A DNA stretch of 64,000 bases from Trebonia kvetii (lineage in GTDB: Bacteria > Actinomycetota > Actinomycetes > Streptosporangiales > Streptosporangiaceae), in contig NZ_RPFW01000007.1 in the NCBI RefSeq assembly GCF_007827045.1, positions 186,001 through 250,000 of the forward strand, written 5' to 3'. Of the stretch, positions 9,454 to 17,977 are shown piece after piece (the first letter of the stretch is position 1; each line of letters opens with the position of its first letter). The notes beneath the pieces were generated by a model. That model ran no database searches. It saw nothing but the letters and a program-made list of their open reading frames with translations, and had not been told where the DNA came from. The position numbers were made by a program, and so were the translations under genes.

Positions 9454-12173
9454 CGGGGCGGGTGGAACACGCAACCGTTCGGGATGAAGAGGAGCGCACC
9501 GCGGCTGGCGGGCTGCGGGCCGAGCACCTCAGCCAGCCGTTCGGCATCGGGGAGCGACGGCCGCGGCTGTCGTGGCTGCTGCCGGCCGGCGCGGCCGGGC
9601 AGTCGGCGTACCGGCTGCGGGCCTCCGCTGGCGGTGACGGCGGTGACGGCGCTCTTGGCTGCGGGAGTGACAGCGGGTGGATCGACGGCGCGGACAGCGT
9701 GCTCGTGCCGTGGCCGTTCGGTCCGCTCGGGTCGGCGGAGCGGGTCACCGTGCGGGTCGCGGTGCGGACCGACCTTGGCGAGAGTCCCTGGTCGGAGCCG
9801 CTGAGCGTGGAGACCGGGCTGCTGTCTGCCGCGGACTGGGCGGGTTTCGCCGACTGGGTTTCGCCGGACTCGGACCCGATGGCGCCGGCCGGGCAGCGGC
9901 CCGCCTGCTCGCTCCGCTCCTTCGTGACGTTGCGGCCTTCAGTTCCGGTCGTCAGCGCGCGGTTGTACGCGACCGCGCACGGGCTCTACGAGGTGTTCCT
10001 CGGCGGGGTGCGGGTCGGCGACCTGGAGCTGACGCCGGGGTTCACCCAGTACGACGCGCGGCTCCAAGTGCAGGCGTACGACGTAACCGGGCTGCTCAGC
10101 TCCGGGACGACGGAGATCTCCGCGCTGCTGAGCGACGGGTGGTGGCGCGGGCAGGTGGGGGCGCTGCGTTCCGCCGACCAGTGGGGCACCGAGACGGCCT
10201 TCCTCGCGCAGTTGCGCGTGCGCTACGCGGACGGGACCACGCAGGTGACCGGGACCGGGGCGTCCTGGGAGAGCCGGGTGTCGCACGTGCTCGCCGCCGA
10301 CCTGATCGAGGGGCAGCGCACTGACCTGCGGCTTGCCGGGCGCGGTGATCTCGACGGGGGCTGGCGGCCGGTGCGGGTGGGCGATCATGGCTTTGACCGG
10401 CTGGTGTGGTCGCCGGCGCCGCCGGTGCGGCGGGTGGCGGAGATCAGGCCGGTCTCGGTCTCCAGGATCGGGGCGGGCCGGCAGGTCGTCGACCTCGGGC
10501 AGAACATCAACGGCTGGTTGCGGCTGTCCTGTCTTGGGGAGTCTGGTCTTGGGCCGGCCGGTACCGAGATCACGCTGACGCACGCCGAGTGGCTCGGGCC
10601 TGATGGCGACGTGACGGCGGAGCACATGCGGCCCGCGTTCCCGTTCCTGCCGCATCCGCTGCCTGCCGGGCAGGTGGACACGGTGGTGTCCGACGGGCGT
10701 TCCCCCGCCTTCGAACCGCGGCACACCACCCACGGCTTCCAGTACGCGCGCGTCGACGGATACCCGGGTGACCTCTCCCCCGACTCCGTCAGCGGCGTGC
10801 TGGTGCACACCGACATGCGCCGTACCGGGTGGTTCTCGTGCAGCGACGTCCGGGTGAACCGGTTCCACGACGCCGCGGTGTGGAGCTTGCGGGACAACGC
10901 CTGCGACATCCCCACCGACTGCCCGACCAGGGAGCGGGCCGGCTGGACGGGCGACTGGCAGCTCTTCCTCCCGGCCGCCGCGTTCGTCTACGACGTGGCC
11001 GGGTTCTCGGTGAAGTGGCTGCGCGACCTGGCCGCCGACCAGCGGTCGGACGGCGTGGTCGCGAACATGTCGCCGCTGCCGCGGTCCGAGGGGTGGAAGG
11101 GCCCGGTCGGCGGCTGGCATGGCTCGGCCGGCTGGGGCGACACCGCGGTGATCGTGCCGTGGGAGTTGTACCGCGCGTACGGCGACGCCGCGATCCTCGA
11201 GGAGCAGTGGGCGTCGATGACCGCCTGGCTCCGCTACGTGGAGCAGGCGGCCGCCGGCTCGCGGCACCCGTCGCGGGTTGCGCGCCCGGGAGCGGCCGCC
11301 CCGCACGAGCGTTACCTATGGGACACCGGGTTCCACTTCGGCGAGTGGAAGGTGCCCGGCGAGGAGATCGCCGACATGGCCGCGTATCAGGCCGTCGACA
11401 AGGGACACGTCGCGACCGCGTACTACTTCCGCTCCGCATCGCTGCTTGCCTCGATCGCCGCTGTGCTTGGCAGGCCTGCGGACGCCTCGCGTTATGCCGC
11501 GCTCGCCGAGTTGGTGCGGGACGCCTGGCAGCGGGAATTCATCGGGGCCGACGGGCAGATCCTCCCCGGTGACCAGCCGAACCTGGTGCGCGGGCTGGCG
11601 TTCGGGCTTGTGCCCTCCGGCCTGCGGGACGCCGCGGCCGGCCGGCTGGCCGCACTCATCCGGTCGGCGGGGACGCGGCTGGGGACCGGGTTCCTGTCCA
11701 CGCCGTACCTGCTCCCGGTACTCGCCGAGCACGGGCAGGCCGGGCTGGCCTACGAACTGCTGCTCGCGGACACGCCGCCATCCTGGCTGACCATGACGGA
11801 CCGCGGTGCGACGACCGTCTGGGAATCGTGGGAGGGGATCGACGCCGACGGGGTGCCGCACGAGTCGCTGAACCACTACTCCAAGGGGGCCGTGATCGAC
11901 TTCCTGCACCGGTACGTGGCGGGCATCAGGCTTGGCGACTCCCCCGCTTACCGGTCCTTCGTTGTCGAGCCGGTGACGGGGGGCGGGCTGACCTCCGCTT
12001 CGGCCGCGCACGAGTCGCCGTACGGCCGGATCGAGTCGTCCTGGGCGATTCATGATGGCGTGCTGAGGCTGCGGGTGCTCGTGCCGCCCGGCACTTCGGC
12101 CCTGGTGCGGGCCGGCGGCTGTGAAATGGCCGCCGGGCCTGGCCGGCACGAGTTCACGGTTCCCGCGAGCTAG
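9450..12173 (+). CDS. Alpha-L-rhamnosidase, glycoside hydrolase family 78 (second copy)
   Basis: A 907-aa GH78 paralogue, GTG start overlapping the previous stop by 4 bp (GTGA). It has the same domain order as its neighbour: RLYATAHGLYEVFLGGVRVG beta-domain, LGQNINGWLRL, then the catalytic barrel with TDCPTRERAGWTGD (Glu495 in the general-acid position) and TTVWESW (Glu792, probable base). The two copies have diverged strongly and differ by one residue inside the acid motif (RDERLGW against RERAGW), so they probably belong to different GH78 subgroups with different linkage preference. No signal peptide is visible. It is the last gene of the operon; no clear terminator follows, only a decayed gene. 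Confidence 0.92.
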   Translation: MTGRVEHATVRDEEERTAAGGLRAEHLSQPFGIGERRPRLSWLLPAGAAGQSAYRLRASAGGDGGDGALGCGSDSGWIDGADSVLVPWPFGPLGSAERVTVRVAVRTDLGESPWSEPLSVETGLLSAADWAGFADWVSPDSDPMAPAGQRPACSLRSFVTLRPSVPVVSARLYATAHGLYEVFLGGVRVGDLELTPGFTQYDARLQVQAYDVTGLLSSGTTEISALLSDGWWRGQVGALRSADQWGTETAFLAQLRVRYADGTTQVTGTGASWESRVSHVLAADLIEGQRTDLRLAGRGDLDGGWRPVRVGDHGFDRLVWSPAPPVRRVAEIRPVSVSRIGAGRQVVDLGQNINGWLRLSCLGESGLGPAGTEITLTHAEWLGPDGDVTAEHMRPAFPFLPHPLPAGQVDTVVSDGRSPAFEPRHTTHGFQYARVDGYPGDLSPDSVSGVLVHTDMRRTGWFSCSDVRVNRFHDAAVWSLRDNACDIPTDCPTRERAGWTGDWQLFLPAAAFVYDVAGFSVKWLRDLAADQRSDGVVANMSPLPRSEGWKGPVGGWHGSAGWGDTAVIVPWELYRAYGDAAILEEQWASMTAWLRYVEQAAAGSRHPSRVARPGAAAPHERYLWDTGFHFGEWKVPGEEIADMAAYQAVDKGHVATAYYFRSASLLASIAAVLGRPADASRYAALAELVRDAWQREFIGADGQILPGDQPNLVRGLAFGLVPSGLRDAAAGRLAALIRSAGTRLGTGFLSTPYLLPVLAEHGQAGLAYELLLADTPPSWLTMTDRGATTVWESWEGIDADGVPHESLNHYSKGAVIDFLHRYVAGIRLGDSPAYRSFVVEPVTGGGLTSASAAHESPYGRIESSWAIHDGVLRLRVLVPPGTSALVRAGGCEMAAGPGRHEFTVPAS

Positions 12174-12177
12174 CACT

Positions 12178-12575
12178 GGCTTCGGCCGCGACCCGGGGCA
12201 GCTGGCGCGCCGGTCGGTGCCACCGTCGACCATGTCCCTGCTGGGCTTGCTCCGTCATCTTGCCGAGGCAGAACGGGACTGGCGCAACTGGATCGCGCCT
12301 GGAGATCCGGCACCGAAACTGTACGGGCGGGTGACGCCGCCTTTGGCGGAGCGGTCGCGGATCAGGTGCTGGCCGATGGCGCGTTCGCTGACCTTGCCCG
12401 CGAGCAGGCGGCAACCGATGCGGTGCTGGGCGGGTACTCGGACCTGGGCACGCGAGTAGGCCGCGACGGCATCGCCGTCCGGGAGATGTGGGTTCACCGG
12501 ATCGAGGAGTACGCCCGCCACTGCGGACACGCTGACCTGCTGCGCGAATGCATCGACGGCCGGGTCGGGCAATAA
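12178..12575 (+). pseudogene. DinB/DUF664 family protein, truncated and frameshifted remnant
   Basis: Two frames together resemble the mycothiol-dependent DinB-like DUF664 proteins. Frame 1 from about 12178 encodes DPGQLARRSVPPSTMSLLGL then LRHLAEAERDWRN. Frame 3 from about 12330 to the stop at 12575 encodes GDAAFGGAVADQ..., GYSDLGTRV, and the family-typical ending RIEEYARHCGHADLLRECID. The shift from frame 1 to 3 falls near 12325. The first ~30 residues of a normal member are missing, so the gene is both 5'-truncated and frameshifted. It fills most of the gap between the rhamnosidase and the methyltransferase. Confidence 0.7.
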
Positions 12576-12606
12576 CAAGAGGGCAAAGCCCGTGCACCAA
12601 CCGCCA

Positions 12607-13524
12607 TCAGGGCTGATTCTTGATGCCGATCCCGCACAGGTTCCACGTGCTGCGATCGACCTCCTGGGACGGTTCCGGTATGACTACCTTGAGCGCGGGC
12701 GCATCATCGCCGACGTCGTCCCCCCATCGATCACGGAGGGGATTGTCCAGGTCCGGCCGCCACTGCGCGGGAGTCACCAGGCCGGGCTCAACTAGCGTGA
12801 ACCCGTCAAAGAACCGGGTGATCTCAGCCCGGCTGCGAGAGATGAGCGGGGTGTTCCAGTGCAGGTCCTGAGTCATCTGGAAGACCGCTTGGGCCGCTTG
12901 CTCGTGAGTCTCGGTGGTCATCTGGCTCAGCGCCAGGTAGCTACCCGGCACCACCGCGTCCCGGAACTGCCGCACCACTCCCCACGGGTCTTCTTTGTCC
13001 CACAGACAGTGCAGCACGCAGATGAATATGATCCCGACCGGCTGCCCGAAGTCGAGCAGCTGACGGACCTGCGGGTTGCCCAGGACTTGCTCGGGTTCGC
13101 GCAGATCAGCCTGGAGCGTAATGACACCGGAGCCACCCATCAGGGCGCTGGCGTGACTAGACACCATCGGGTCGATGTCTACGTACACAACGCGTGCCCC
13201 GGCTGCCGCCCGCTGGGCGACCTGGTGTGTATTGGCCATGTTCGGCAGGCCAGAGCCCAGGTCAAGGAACTGGCGGGCGCCCTGTCCGAGCATGTAGTCC
13301 ACCATTCGCTGCAGGAGGTGACGAGTCTCAACCGCAGTGTCGCGGGGAGACGGTACGCCCATCTTGCGGAAAAGTTCGTTGACCGCCGCGGCTGCCTTCC
13401 GGTCGGGCTCGAAGTTATCCTTTCCGCGCAGATGGTAGTTCCAGATGCGGGCCGTGTTGGGATAGCGGATACCGAGCGGATCACCGGCCTCTGATTCGGA
13501 GGACTCCGGAGGCAGGGCAGACAT
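12607..13524 (-). CDS. SAM-dependent methyltransferase, PF04672 (Methyltransf_19) family
   Basis: A 305-aa class I methyltransferase-fold protein of a family abundant in actinomycetes. It shows the family opening PNTARIWNYHLRGKDNFEPD, the SAM site FLDLGSGLPNMANTHQVAQ, VVYVDIDPMV, a conserved VLHCLWDKEDPWGVVRQ stretch and the ending VEPGLVTPAQWRPD. The ATG at 13524 is preceded by GGAAGAAG; an in-frame extension upstream has no ribosome site. Members are often annotated as S-adenosyl methyltransferases but their substrates are mostly unknown. A second, more diverged copy lies at 61811-62686. Neighbours give no substrate clue. Confidence 0.88.
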   Translation of the reverse strand: MSALPPESSESEAGDPLGIRYPNTARIWNYHLRGKDNFEPDRKAAAAVNELFRKMGVPSPRDTAVETRHLLQRMVDYMLGQGARQFLDLGSGLPNMANTHQVAQRAAAGARVVYVDIDPMVSSHASALMGGSGVITLQADLREPEQVLGNPQVRQLLDFGQPVGIIFICVLHCLWDKEDPWGVVRQFRDAVVPGSYLALSQMTTETHEQAAQAVFQMTQDLHWNTPLISRSRAEITRFFDGFTLVEPGLVTPAQWRPDLDNPLRDRWGDDVGDDAPALKVVIPEPSQEVDRSTWNLCGIGIKNQP

Positions 13525-13694
13525 CAAATATCTTCTTCCGCGCGTCGGGACAAGGCACTCCCGATGATAACCACTCACATGCGAAGATGCCTGCGGGTGC
13601 GGGAACCCCGCGCGACACCAGCGAGCCACGCATCGGCATCCTTTGGATCAGTCGCTGGCATCGCGGGCCATGCGCGCTTCCCATTCGGGTTTGG

Positions 13695-14117
13695 TTAGCT
13701 GAGCTTCCAGGGATCGATAAGCTCGATTCCCGTTTCCTCGAAGTCAGGGGTGTTGCGAGTGGCCAGGGTCCCCTCCAGGTCGCGGCAGATGGCCGCGATC
13801 TGAGCGTCGGCGACGCCGATAGGCCTGCCAATTCGCTCGCGCCCGGTAACGATGTCCGCGTACCGGACTGATGCGCGCTCATCGAAGGGGAGAACCCGGC
13901 CGTAGAAGTCTTCGGTCAGGATGCCGCGGATTATCACCGTGAGTTCCCTCTTACGGTGACCGTCAGGCAGCCTTGCAACCCCGCACCTCAGCTCGGCGGC
14001 AGTGACCGCGGTCGTGGCCACGTCGGAGATTTCAAGGGAGTCAAGCCAGGAGAGCACTCCGGGGTCAGGCGCCTGGCGGGCCAATTCAGAGATGACATTG
14101 GTGTCGAGGACGATCAT
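13695..14117 (-). CDS. PIN-domain toxin, FitB/VapC-like
   Basis: A 140-aa PIN-domain ribonuclease. The acidic residues of the metal site are visible: Asp5 in MIVLDTNVISEL, the Glu of AAELRCGVARL, and Asp residues in GVADAQIAAICRD. It ends with ATRNTPDFEETGIELIDPW, which is typical of FitB-type VapC toxins. The ATG overlaps the stop of the antitoxin gene upstream (ATGA), the normal order antitoxin then toxin. PIN toxins usually cut tRNA or rRNA when freed from the antitoxin; the target here is unknown. Confidence 0.92.
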   Translation of the reverse strand: MIVLDTNVISELARQAPDPGVLSWLDSLEISDVATTAVTAAELRCGVARLPDGHRKRELTVIIRGILTEDFYGRVLPFDERASVRYADIVTGRERIGRPIGVADAQIAAICRDLEGTLATRNTPDFEETGIELIDPWKLS

Positions 14118-14359
14118 CGGTCGAATTCCGCCGCACGAGGCAGTTCGGCGCTGCGGTCGGGAAGCTCAAGGTCACCTTCAAGCCCCTGGAAACGAGCTCG
14201 GATGCGGCTGCCGAGGCCGCGCTCAGCCGAGCTGAGCATCAGCCGCTCGTGAAGGATTGCCCGGACCTCGGCTTCCATAGACCGGCCGTGCCGTGCTGCC
14301 TCAACGCGCAGCCGCGCATGCGTGACCGGGTCAAGCCCCCGGATCGTAAGCGTCGCCAT
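14114..14359 (-). CDS. FitA-like ribbon-helix-helix antitoxin
   Basis: An 81-aa antitoxin. The N-terminal ribbon-helix-helix reads TLTIRGLDPVTHARLRVEAA followed by RHGRSMEAEVRAIL, as in FitA/StbC-type proteins; the Pro/Glu-rich C-terminus should wrap the PIN toxin. The ATG at 14359 follows GAGGGGGTGCG. It precedes and overlaps the toxin gene. Such antitoxins repress their own operon by binding an inverted repeat near the promoter; a candidate is just upstream. Confidence 0.9.
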   Translation of the reverse strand: MATLTIRGLDPVTHARLRVEAARHGRSMEAEVRAILHERLMLSSAERGLGSRIRARFQGLEGDLELPDRSAELPRAAEFDR

Positions 14360-14383
14360 CGCACCCCCTCCCCAACGTAACTG

Positions 14384-14400
14384 ACTGCAATGCTAGCAGT
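14384..14400 (-). promoter_or_regulatory. Candidate promoter/operator of the toxin-antitoxin operon
   Basis: ACTGC-N7-GCAGT forms an inverted repeat whose centre contains the palindrome TGCTAGCA. On the minus strand TAGCAT could be a -10 with TTGCGC about 18 bases upstream as -35, so a bound antitoxin would cover the promoter. Seen by eye only. Confidence 0.4.
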
Positions 14401-14569
14401 GCTTCTAATGACAGCGCAACGCCAAGGCCCTGTCCAGCTGGCCGGGCAGCAGGAAGCTCGGCAACTTCTCGCCCGTGACCGATGTCTGCCGCGAATTCGC
14501 GCCAGAGTTGGTGCGGTTTCCGGGGGATATGCGGCCGGCGGGCGAGGGGGCCGGCGCCGCGGGAGAGGA

Positions 14570-15868
14570 ATGGTCAGCATGGTCCGTTCTGGTGCTCGCA
14601 TGTCCGGTGTGCCGCGCTTGCGGCGGGGCCGGATTGCCGTGCCCGCTCTGCTGTCCGGGATTGCCCTGGCCCTGGGGGTGCCGGCCGCCATGGCCGCGAC
14701 CTCGGCAACGGCCGCGCACCCCAAGGTCATCGCCACCGTCAAGGTCGGAAGCGAACCGTCGGAGGTCGCGGTCAGCCCGCGAACCGGCGCGGCCTATGTC
14801 GTCAACAGAGGCAGCAGCACTGTGACGGTGATCAGCGCTCGGACCAACAAGGTCGCCGCCACCATCTGGATCAAGCCCGGCATGCGCAATCTGGCCCCGT
14901 TCGCGGTCGCGGTCAGCGCAGTCACCGGCGATGTCTACGTCACCAACTTCGCCGTGACATCTAGCGCAAAGGGCACGGTGACGGTGATCAGTGGCCGCAC
15001 CAACAAGGTGATCGGTACCATCCCGGTCGGAATCGACCCAGGCCAAGCCTTCATCAGCCCGAAGACCGGCGATGTCTACGTCACCAACGCCGGAGCCAGC
15101 ATCACCAGCAGCACGGTCACGGTGATCAACGGCCGCACCAACAAGGTCATCACCACCATCAAGCTCGGCGGCTCCTCCGGGACGGCGCAAGAGACCGCGA
15201 TCAGCCCGAAGACCGGCGACATCTACATAGCCAACCCCGGCAAGGACAGCGTGTCCGTGATCAGCGGCAAGACCAACAAGGTCATCGCGTCCGTCTCGGT
15301 CGCCTATGCCAGCGAGCCCTCGCGCGAGCCCGTGGATCCCTACCAGGTCGCGGTCAGCCCGGTGACCGGCGCGGTCTACGTCGTCAGCGAGGGCTATCAC
15401 ACGGGCAACCTCGTAACGGCCATCAGCGGGAAGACCAACAAGGTCACCGCTGTGATCCCGAACGAGGTGGGGTATTTCGGCGGTTCCGGCCAGATCGCGA
15501 TCAGCCCGAAGACCGGCACCGTCTACGTCGGCAACGACATATCCGGCAACGTGTCGGTGATCAGCGGGAAGACCAACAAGGTCACCGGCTTCATCGAATT
15601 CCCCGATGGCTACCTGCACGCCGAGGACGTCGCCGTCAGCCCGGTTACCGGCGACGTCTACGCGGAAACCGTGATCTACGACGATACCGGCCCCGGCGGG
15701 GTGAACACCGGGGGCGCCTTCTGGGTGATCAACGGCAAAACCAACAAGCTCTCCGGCCACGTGATCATCAAGGATGGCGTCTCGATCTCCCAGAACGCGA
15801 TCAGCTCGCGCACTGGTGACGCCTACAGCACCGGTTACGCCAATGACGTGTCGGTGATCTCGGGCTAA
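14570..15868 (+). CDS. Secreted YVTN/NHL-type beta-propeller repeat protein
   Basis: A 432-aa exported protein. The ATG at 14570 directly follows GGGAGAGGA. A positively charged N-terminus, a hydrophobic core (AVPALLSGIALALGVPAAMA) and an AMA-A site form a signal peptide. The mature part is built from about eight repeats of ~42 residues with the pattern VAVSPxTGxVYVxN...VTVISGxTNKVxxTI, the YVTN beta-propeller signature. No catalytic residues are recognisable. Related proteins are surface or secreted binding modules. Long direct DNA repeats (ATCAGCCCGAAGACCGGC and similar) follow from the protein repeats. Convergent with the sigma-factor gene. Confidence 0.88.
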   Translation: MVSMVRSGARMSGVPRLRRGRIAVPALLSGIALALGVPAAMAATSATAAHPKVIATVKVGSEPSEVAVSPRTGAAYVVNRGSSTVTVISARTNKVAATIWIKPGMRNLAPFAVAVSAVTGDVYVTNFAVTSSAKGTVTVISGRTNKVIGTIPVGIDPGQAFISPKTGDVYVTNAGASITSSTVTVINGRTNKVITTIKLGGSSGTAQETAISPKTGDIYIANPGKDSVSVISGKTNKVIASVSVAYASEPSREPVDPYQVAVSPVTGAVYVVSEGYHTGNLVTAISGKTNKVTAVIPNEVGYFGGSGQIAISPKTGTVYVGNDISGNVSVISGKTNKVTGFIEFPDGYLHAEDVAVSPVTGDVYAETVIYDDTGPGGVNTGGAFWVINGKTNKLSGHVIIKDGVSISQNAISSRTGDAYSTGYANDVSVISG

Positions 15869-15888
15869 CGCGATGGGCCTGCTGAGCT

Positions 15889-15911
15889 GCCCGGCGGGTT
15901 GACCGCCGGGC
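15889..15911. terminator. Hairpin between convergent genes
   Basis: GCCCGGCGG and CCGCCGGGC form a perfect 9-bp stem with a 5-base loop between the stops of the YVTN gene and the sigma-factor gene. There is no clear U-tract, so termination is inferred from position. Confidence 0.5.
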
Positions 15912-15914
15912 GGG

Positions 15915-16949
15915 TCAGTCGAGGACGTCGGACAGGTCGAGCCGGGCGAGGCGCTCGGGGTCGGCGAGGATGTCCATCTCGGTGATCCTGTCTTCCTTGA
16001 CCGTGAGCGAGATGACGGCGAACGGCTCGCCGTTGGTCACGACCATGAAGCCGGGGCTGCCGTTGACCGTGACCGGTCGCGAGTGGCGGCCGAGCGGCGC
16101 GAAGCGCTTGGCCTGCGCGATCACCGCGTGGGCGCCGCGGACGATCTGGGACGGGCCGAGCGCGCTTGCGCCGACGTCGGCGCGCAGCACGACGTCCGGG
16201 TCGAGGATGGTGAGCAGCCGGTCGAACTCGCCGTCGCGCGACGCGGCGAGGAAGGCTTCCACGACGCGGCGCTTGCGGGCGAAGTCGGTGACCGCGCCAG
16301 GGGTCCGGCCGCCGGCCTGGCGGGCTGAGGCAGTGCCGGCTGAGACTGGGCCGGCTGAGACTGGGCCGGCTGAGGCGGTTAGCCCGGCGACGTCGTCGCC
16401 GTCGCCGTCATCGCTCTCGATCGAGCCCGCGTCGCGCAGGCGGCGCCTTGCCCGGCTCGCCAGCTGCTTGGCGGCGGCGGGCGAGCGGTCGAGAATCTGG
16501 CCGATCTCCTCGAACGGCAGCGCGAAGATGTCGTGCAGCACGAACGCGAGCCGCTCCGACGGCGACAGCGTGTCGAGCACCACGAGCAGGGCCAGGCCGA
16601 TTGAGTCGGCGAGCACCGCGTGCTCCTGCGGGTCGTCGCCCGCCCAGTTGTCGCCCGCCCTGGTCACGATCGGGTCGGGCACGTGCACGTCGTCAAGGGA
16701 ATCCTCGCGGCGGGACGCCCGCGAGCGCAGCATGTCGAGGCACACCCGCGACACCACCGTGGTCAGCCAGGCCCGCAGGTCCCTGACCGTGCCGGTGTCC
16801 GAGCGGTTCAGCCGCAGCCAGGTCTCCTGCACCGCGTCTTCGGCCTCGCTCAGCGAGCCGAGCATCCGGTAGGCCACCGCCCGCAGGTGCGGCCGCTGCT
16901 CCTCGAAGTACTCCGGCCCCGTGCCGTTGTCCGTGCTGATCGCTGTCAC
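15915..16949 (-). CDS. ECF sigma factor with C-terminal SnoaL-like domain (SigJ/ECF41-56 type)
   Basis: A 344-aa ECF sigma factor. Region 2 spans YFEEQRPHLRAVAYRMLGS to RAWLTTVVSRVCLDMLR; region 4 is LSPSERLAFVLHDIFALPFEEIGQ followed by SPAAAKQLASRARRRLR. After an Ala/Gly linker with 15-nt tandem repeats (SAGPV units, ~16325-16385) comes a SnoaL/NTF2-like domain (RRVVEAFLAASRDGEFDRLL ... DILADPERLARLD). In SigJ/ECF41/ECF56 factors this domain replaces a separate anti-sigma factor. The linker HVPDPI corresponds to the WLPEP motif of ECF41, and the DGGGK motif is not obvious, so group assignment is open. GTG start after GGAAGGAGG. Divergent from an oxidoreductase, the usual partner. Confidence 0.88.
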   Translation of the reverse strand: MTAISTDNGTGPEYFEEQRPHLRAVAYRMLGSLSEAEDAVQETWLRLNRSDTGTVRDLRAWLTTVVSRVCLDMLRSRASRREDSLDDVHVPDPIVTRAGDNWAGDDPQEHAVLADSIGLALLVVLDTLSPSERLAFVLHDIFALPFEEIGQILDRSPAAAKQLASRARRRLRDAGSIESDDGDGDDVAGLTASAGPVSAGPVSAGTASARQAGGRTPGAVTDFARKRRVVEAFLAASRDGEFDRLLTILDPDVVLRADVGASALGPSQIVRGAHAVIAQAKRFAPLGRHSRPVTVNGSPGFMVVTNGEPFAVISLTVKEDRITEMDILADPERLARLDLSDVLD

Positions 16950-16970
16950 CTTTCGCCGCCTCCTTCCGTC
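16944..16970 (+). promoter_or_regulatory. Candidate ECF41-type promoter for the oxidoreductase gene
   Basis: TGTCACC (16944-16950) and CGTC (16967-16970), 16 bases apart, match the -35 TGTCACA and -10 CGTC reported for ECF41 sigma factors. The -35 overlaps the sigma-factor start codon on the other strand and the site points to the gene at 17030. Inferred from motif memory only. Confidence 0.4.
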
Positions 16971-17029
16971 TTACCCGATGACGATCGGGAAACGGTCGAG
17001 GTAACACACCTGGCGAAGGGAAACTTGAG

Positions 17030-17530
17030 ATGACCGAGCAAGGCCAGCCGGTGACCGGCGGCGTGACGGCGGCGCCAGCCCCGCGCGCCCAGAAGCTGGC
17101 GCTGCAGGGCGTGGCGAACGGCGTGGTACGCGGCCTGCTCCGCGCGCCGGTGCTGAGCAGGTTCGCGGGCGAGCGGCTCGTCACGCTGTACGTGACCGGG
17201 CGCAAGTCGGGCAAGCAGTTCACCATCCCCGTCGCCTACACCAGGCAGGGCAAGGACCTGCTCATCGGCAGCCCGTTCGGCTGGGGCCGCAACCTGCGCA
17301 CCGGCGAGCCGCTGACCATCCGGCTCAAGGGGCGGCTGCGGCAGGCCGACGTGCGCGTGATGCTCGACGAGGCGGAGGTGGTGGCCGCGTACGAGACCAT
17401 GGTTCGAGACAATAAGGCGTTCGCGAACTTCAACAAGATCGGCTTCGACGCCGAGGGCAACCCGAACCCGGACGACCTGCGCGCCGCCTGGCAGGCCGGC
17501 GCCCGCGCCTTCCGGCTGACGCCCCGCTAA
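17030..17530 (+). CDS. Nitroreductase-family deazaflavin-dependent oxidoreductase (DUF385)
   Basis: A 166-aa split-barrel protein of the F420H2-dependent Ddn-like family. Diagnostic stretches are LVTLYVTGRKSGKQFTIPVAY, LLIGSPFGWGRNLRTGEPLTI and the conserved C-terminal FNKIGFDAEGNP. It starts at an ATG preceded by GGCGAAGGGAAAC. Known members reduce quinones, nitro compounds or enones with F420H2 or bind flavins or heme. The divergent SnoaL-type ECF factor is the likely activator, since such sigma factors usually sit beside oxidoreductases of this kind. A small hairpin (TGCGCC/GGCGCA, 17543-17561) follows the stop. Confidence 0.88.
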   Translation: MTEQGQPVTGGVTAAPAPRAQKLALQGVANGVVRGLLRAPVLSRFAGERLVTLYVTGRKSGKQFTIPVAYTRQGKDLLIGSPFGWGRNLRTGEPLTIRLKGRLRQADVRVMLDEAEVVAAYETMVRDNKAFANFNKIGFDAEGNPNPDDLRAAWQAGARAFRLTPR

Positions 17531-17599
17531 GGACCCTTTTGATGCGCCCCGCCGAGGCGCAGGGCCGGCGACGCCGGGCCGGCCTTCCGCTTTGCTCAT

Positions 17600-17610
17600 A
17601 TGAAACGGCC
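17600..17610 (+). repeat. Left subterminal inverted repeat of the IS element
   Basis: ATGAAACGGCC, an exact reverse complement of the right copy; it marks the transposase 3' side of the element. Confidence 0.7.
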
Positions 17611-17977
17611 TGTCAACTTTCGTGGTGGACATTGCCGTCGGCTGGGGTTGGCTGTGTTCCGGGGGGCGGGTGTTGCGTCTCGCTGGGGCGCGGGGGGCTG
17701 GCCTCGCGGCGTGCTGCTGTCTGCGAGGCTGTCCCTGTTGGCCTGCTTTGGCGGGCGGGGGCCGGGGGCGGTGGGGGCGGCGTGCCGGGACGTGGTCGTG
17801 GCTGTCGCCACTGCCAGGCTCATATTCGCGTGTCGGGATCGCAGGTCGGCTGTGCGCAGGACGGTGCCCCTCACTTAGCGCGGGAATCGGATCGCCCAAA
17901 GCAAAGACGGGGGTCTTTTCCTGCCGCGGCGTCGTCTCCCGGCACGCCGCCGGTCTTGCTGCTGGCCTCACCGCAGG
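17611..17977 (-). ncRNA. Candidate bridge RNA/seekRNA region of the IS element
   Basis: This ~370-bp stretch lies between the transposase stop and the inverted repeat and has no convincing gene. In IS1111-type elements the 3' non-coding end encodes the structured RNA that pairs with donor and target DNA and guides the transposase (established for IS110/IS1111 families in 2024). Read on the minus strand it starts with a 6-bp stem AAAGAC-CCCC-GTCTTT (17903-17918) shortly after the stop, followed by a long C/A-rich section rich in short complementary segments. RNA boundaries and guide loops cannot be fixed by eye. Confidence 0.45.

Noticed and set aside
14700..15868. Regular ~126-bp DNA repeats resembling an array
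   Set aside because: They are in frame and encode the YVTN beta-propeller units of one secreted protein.
17600..17880. Open frames in both directions in the IS 3' end
   Set aside because: Pro/Arg-rich and overlapping on both strands without ribosome sites; a non-coding RNA region fits IS1111 biology better.
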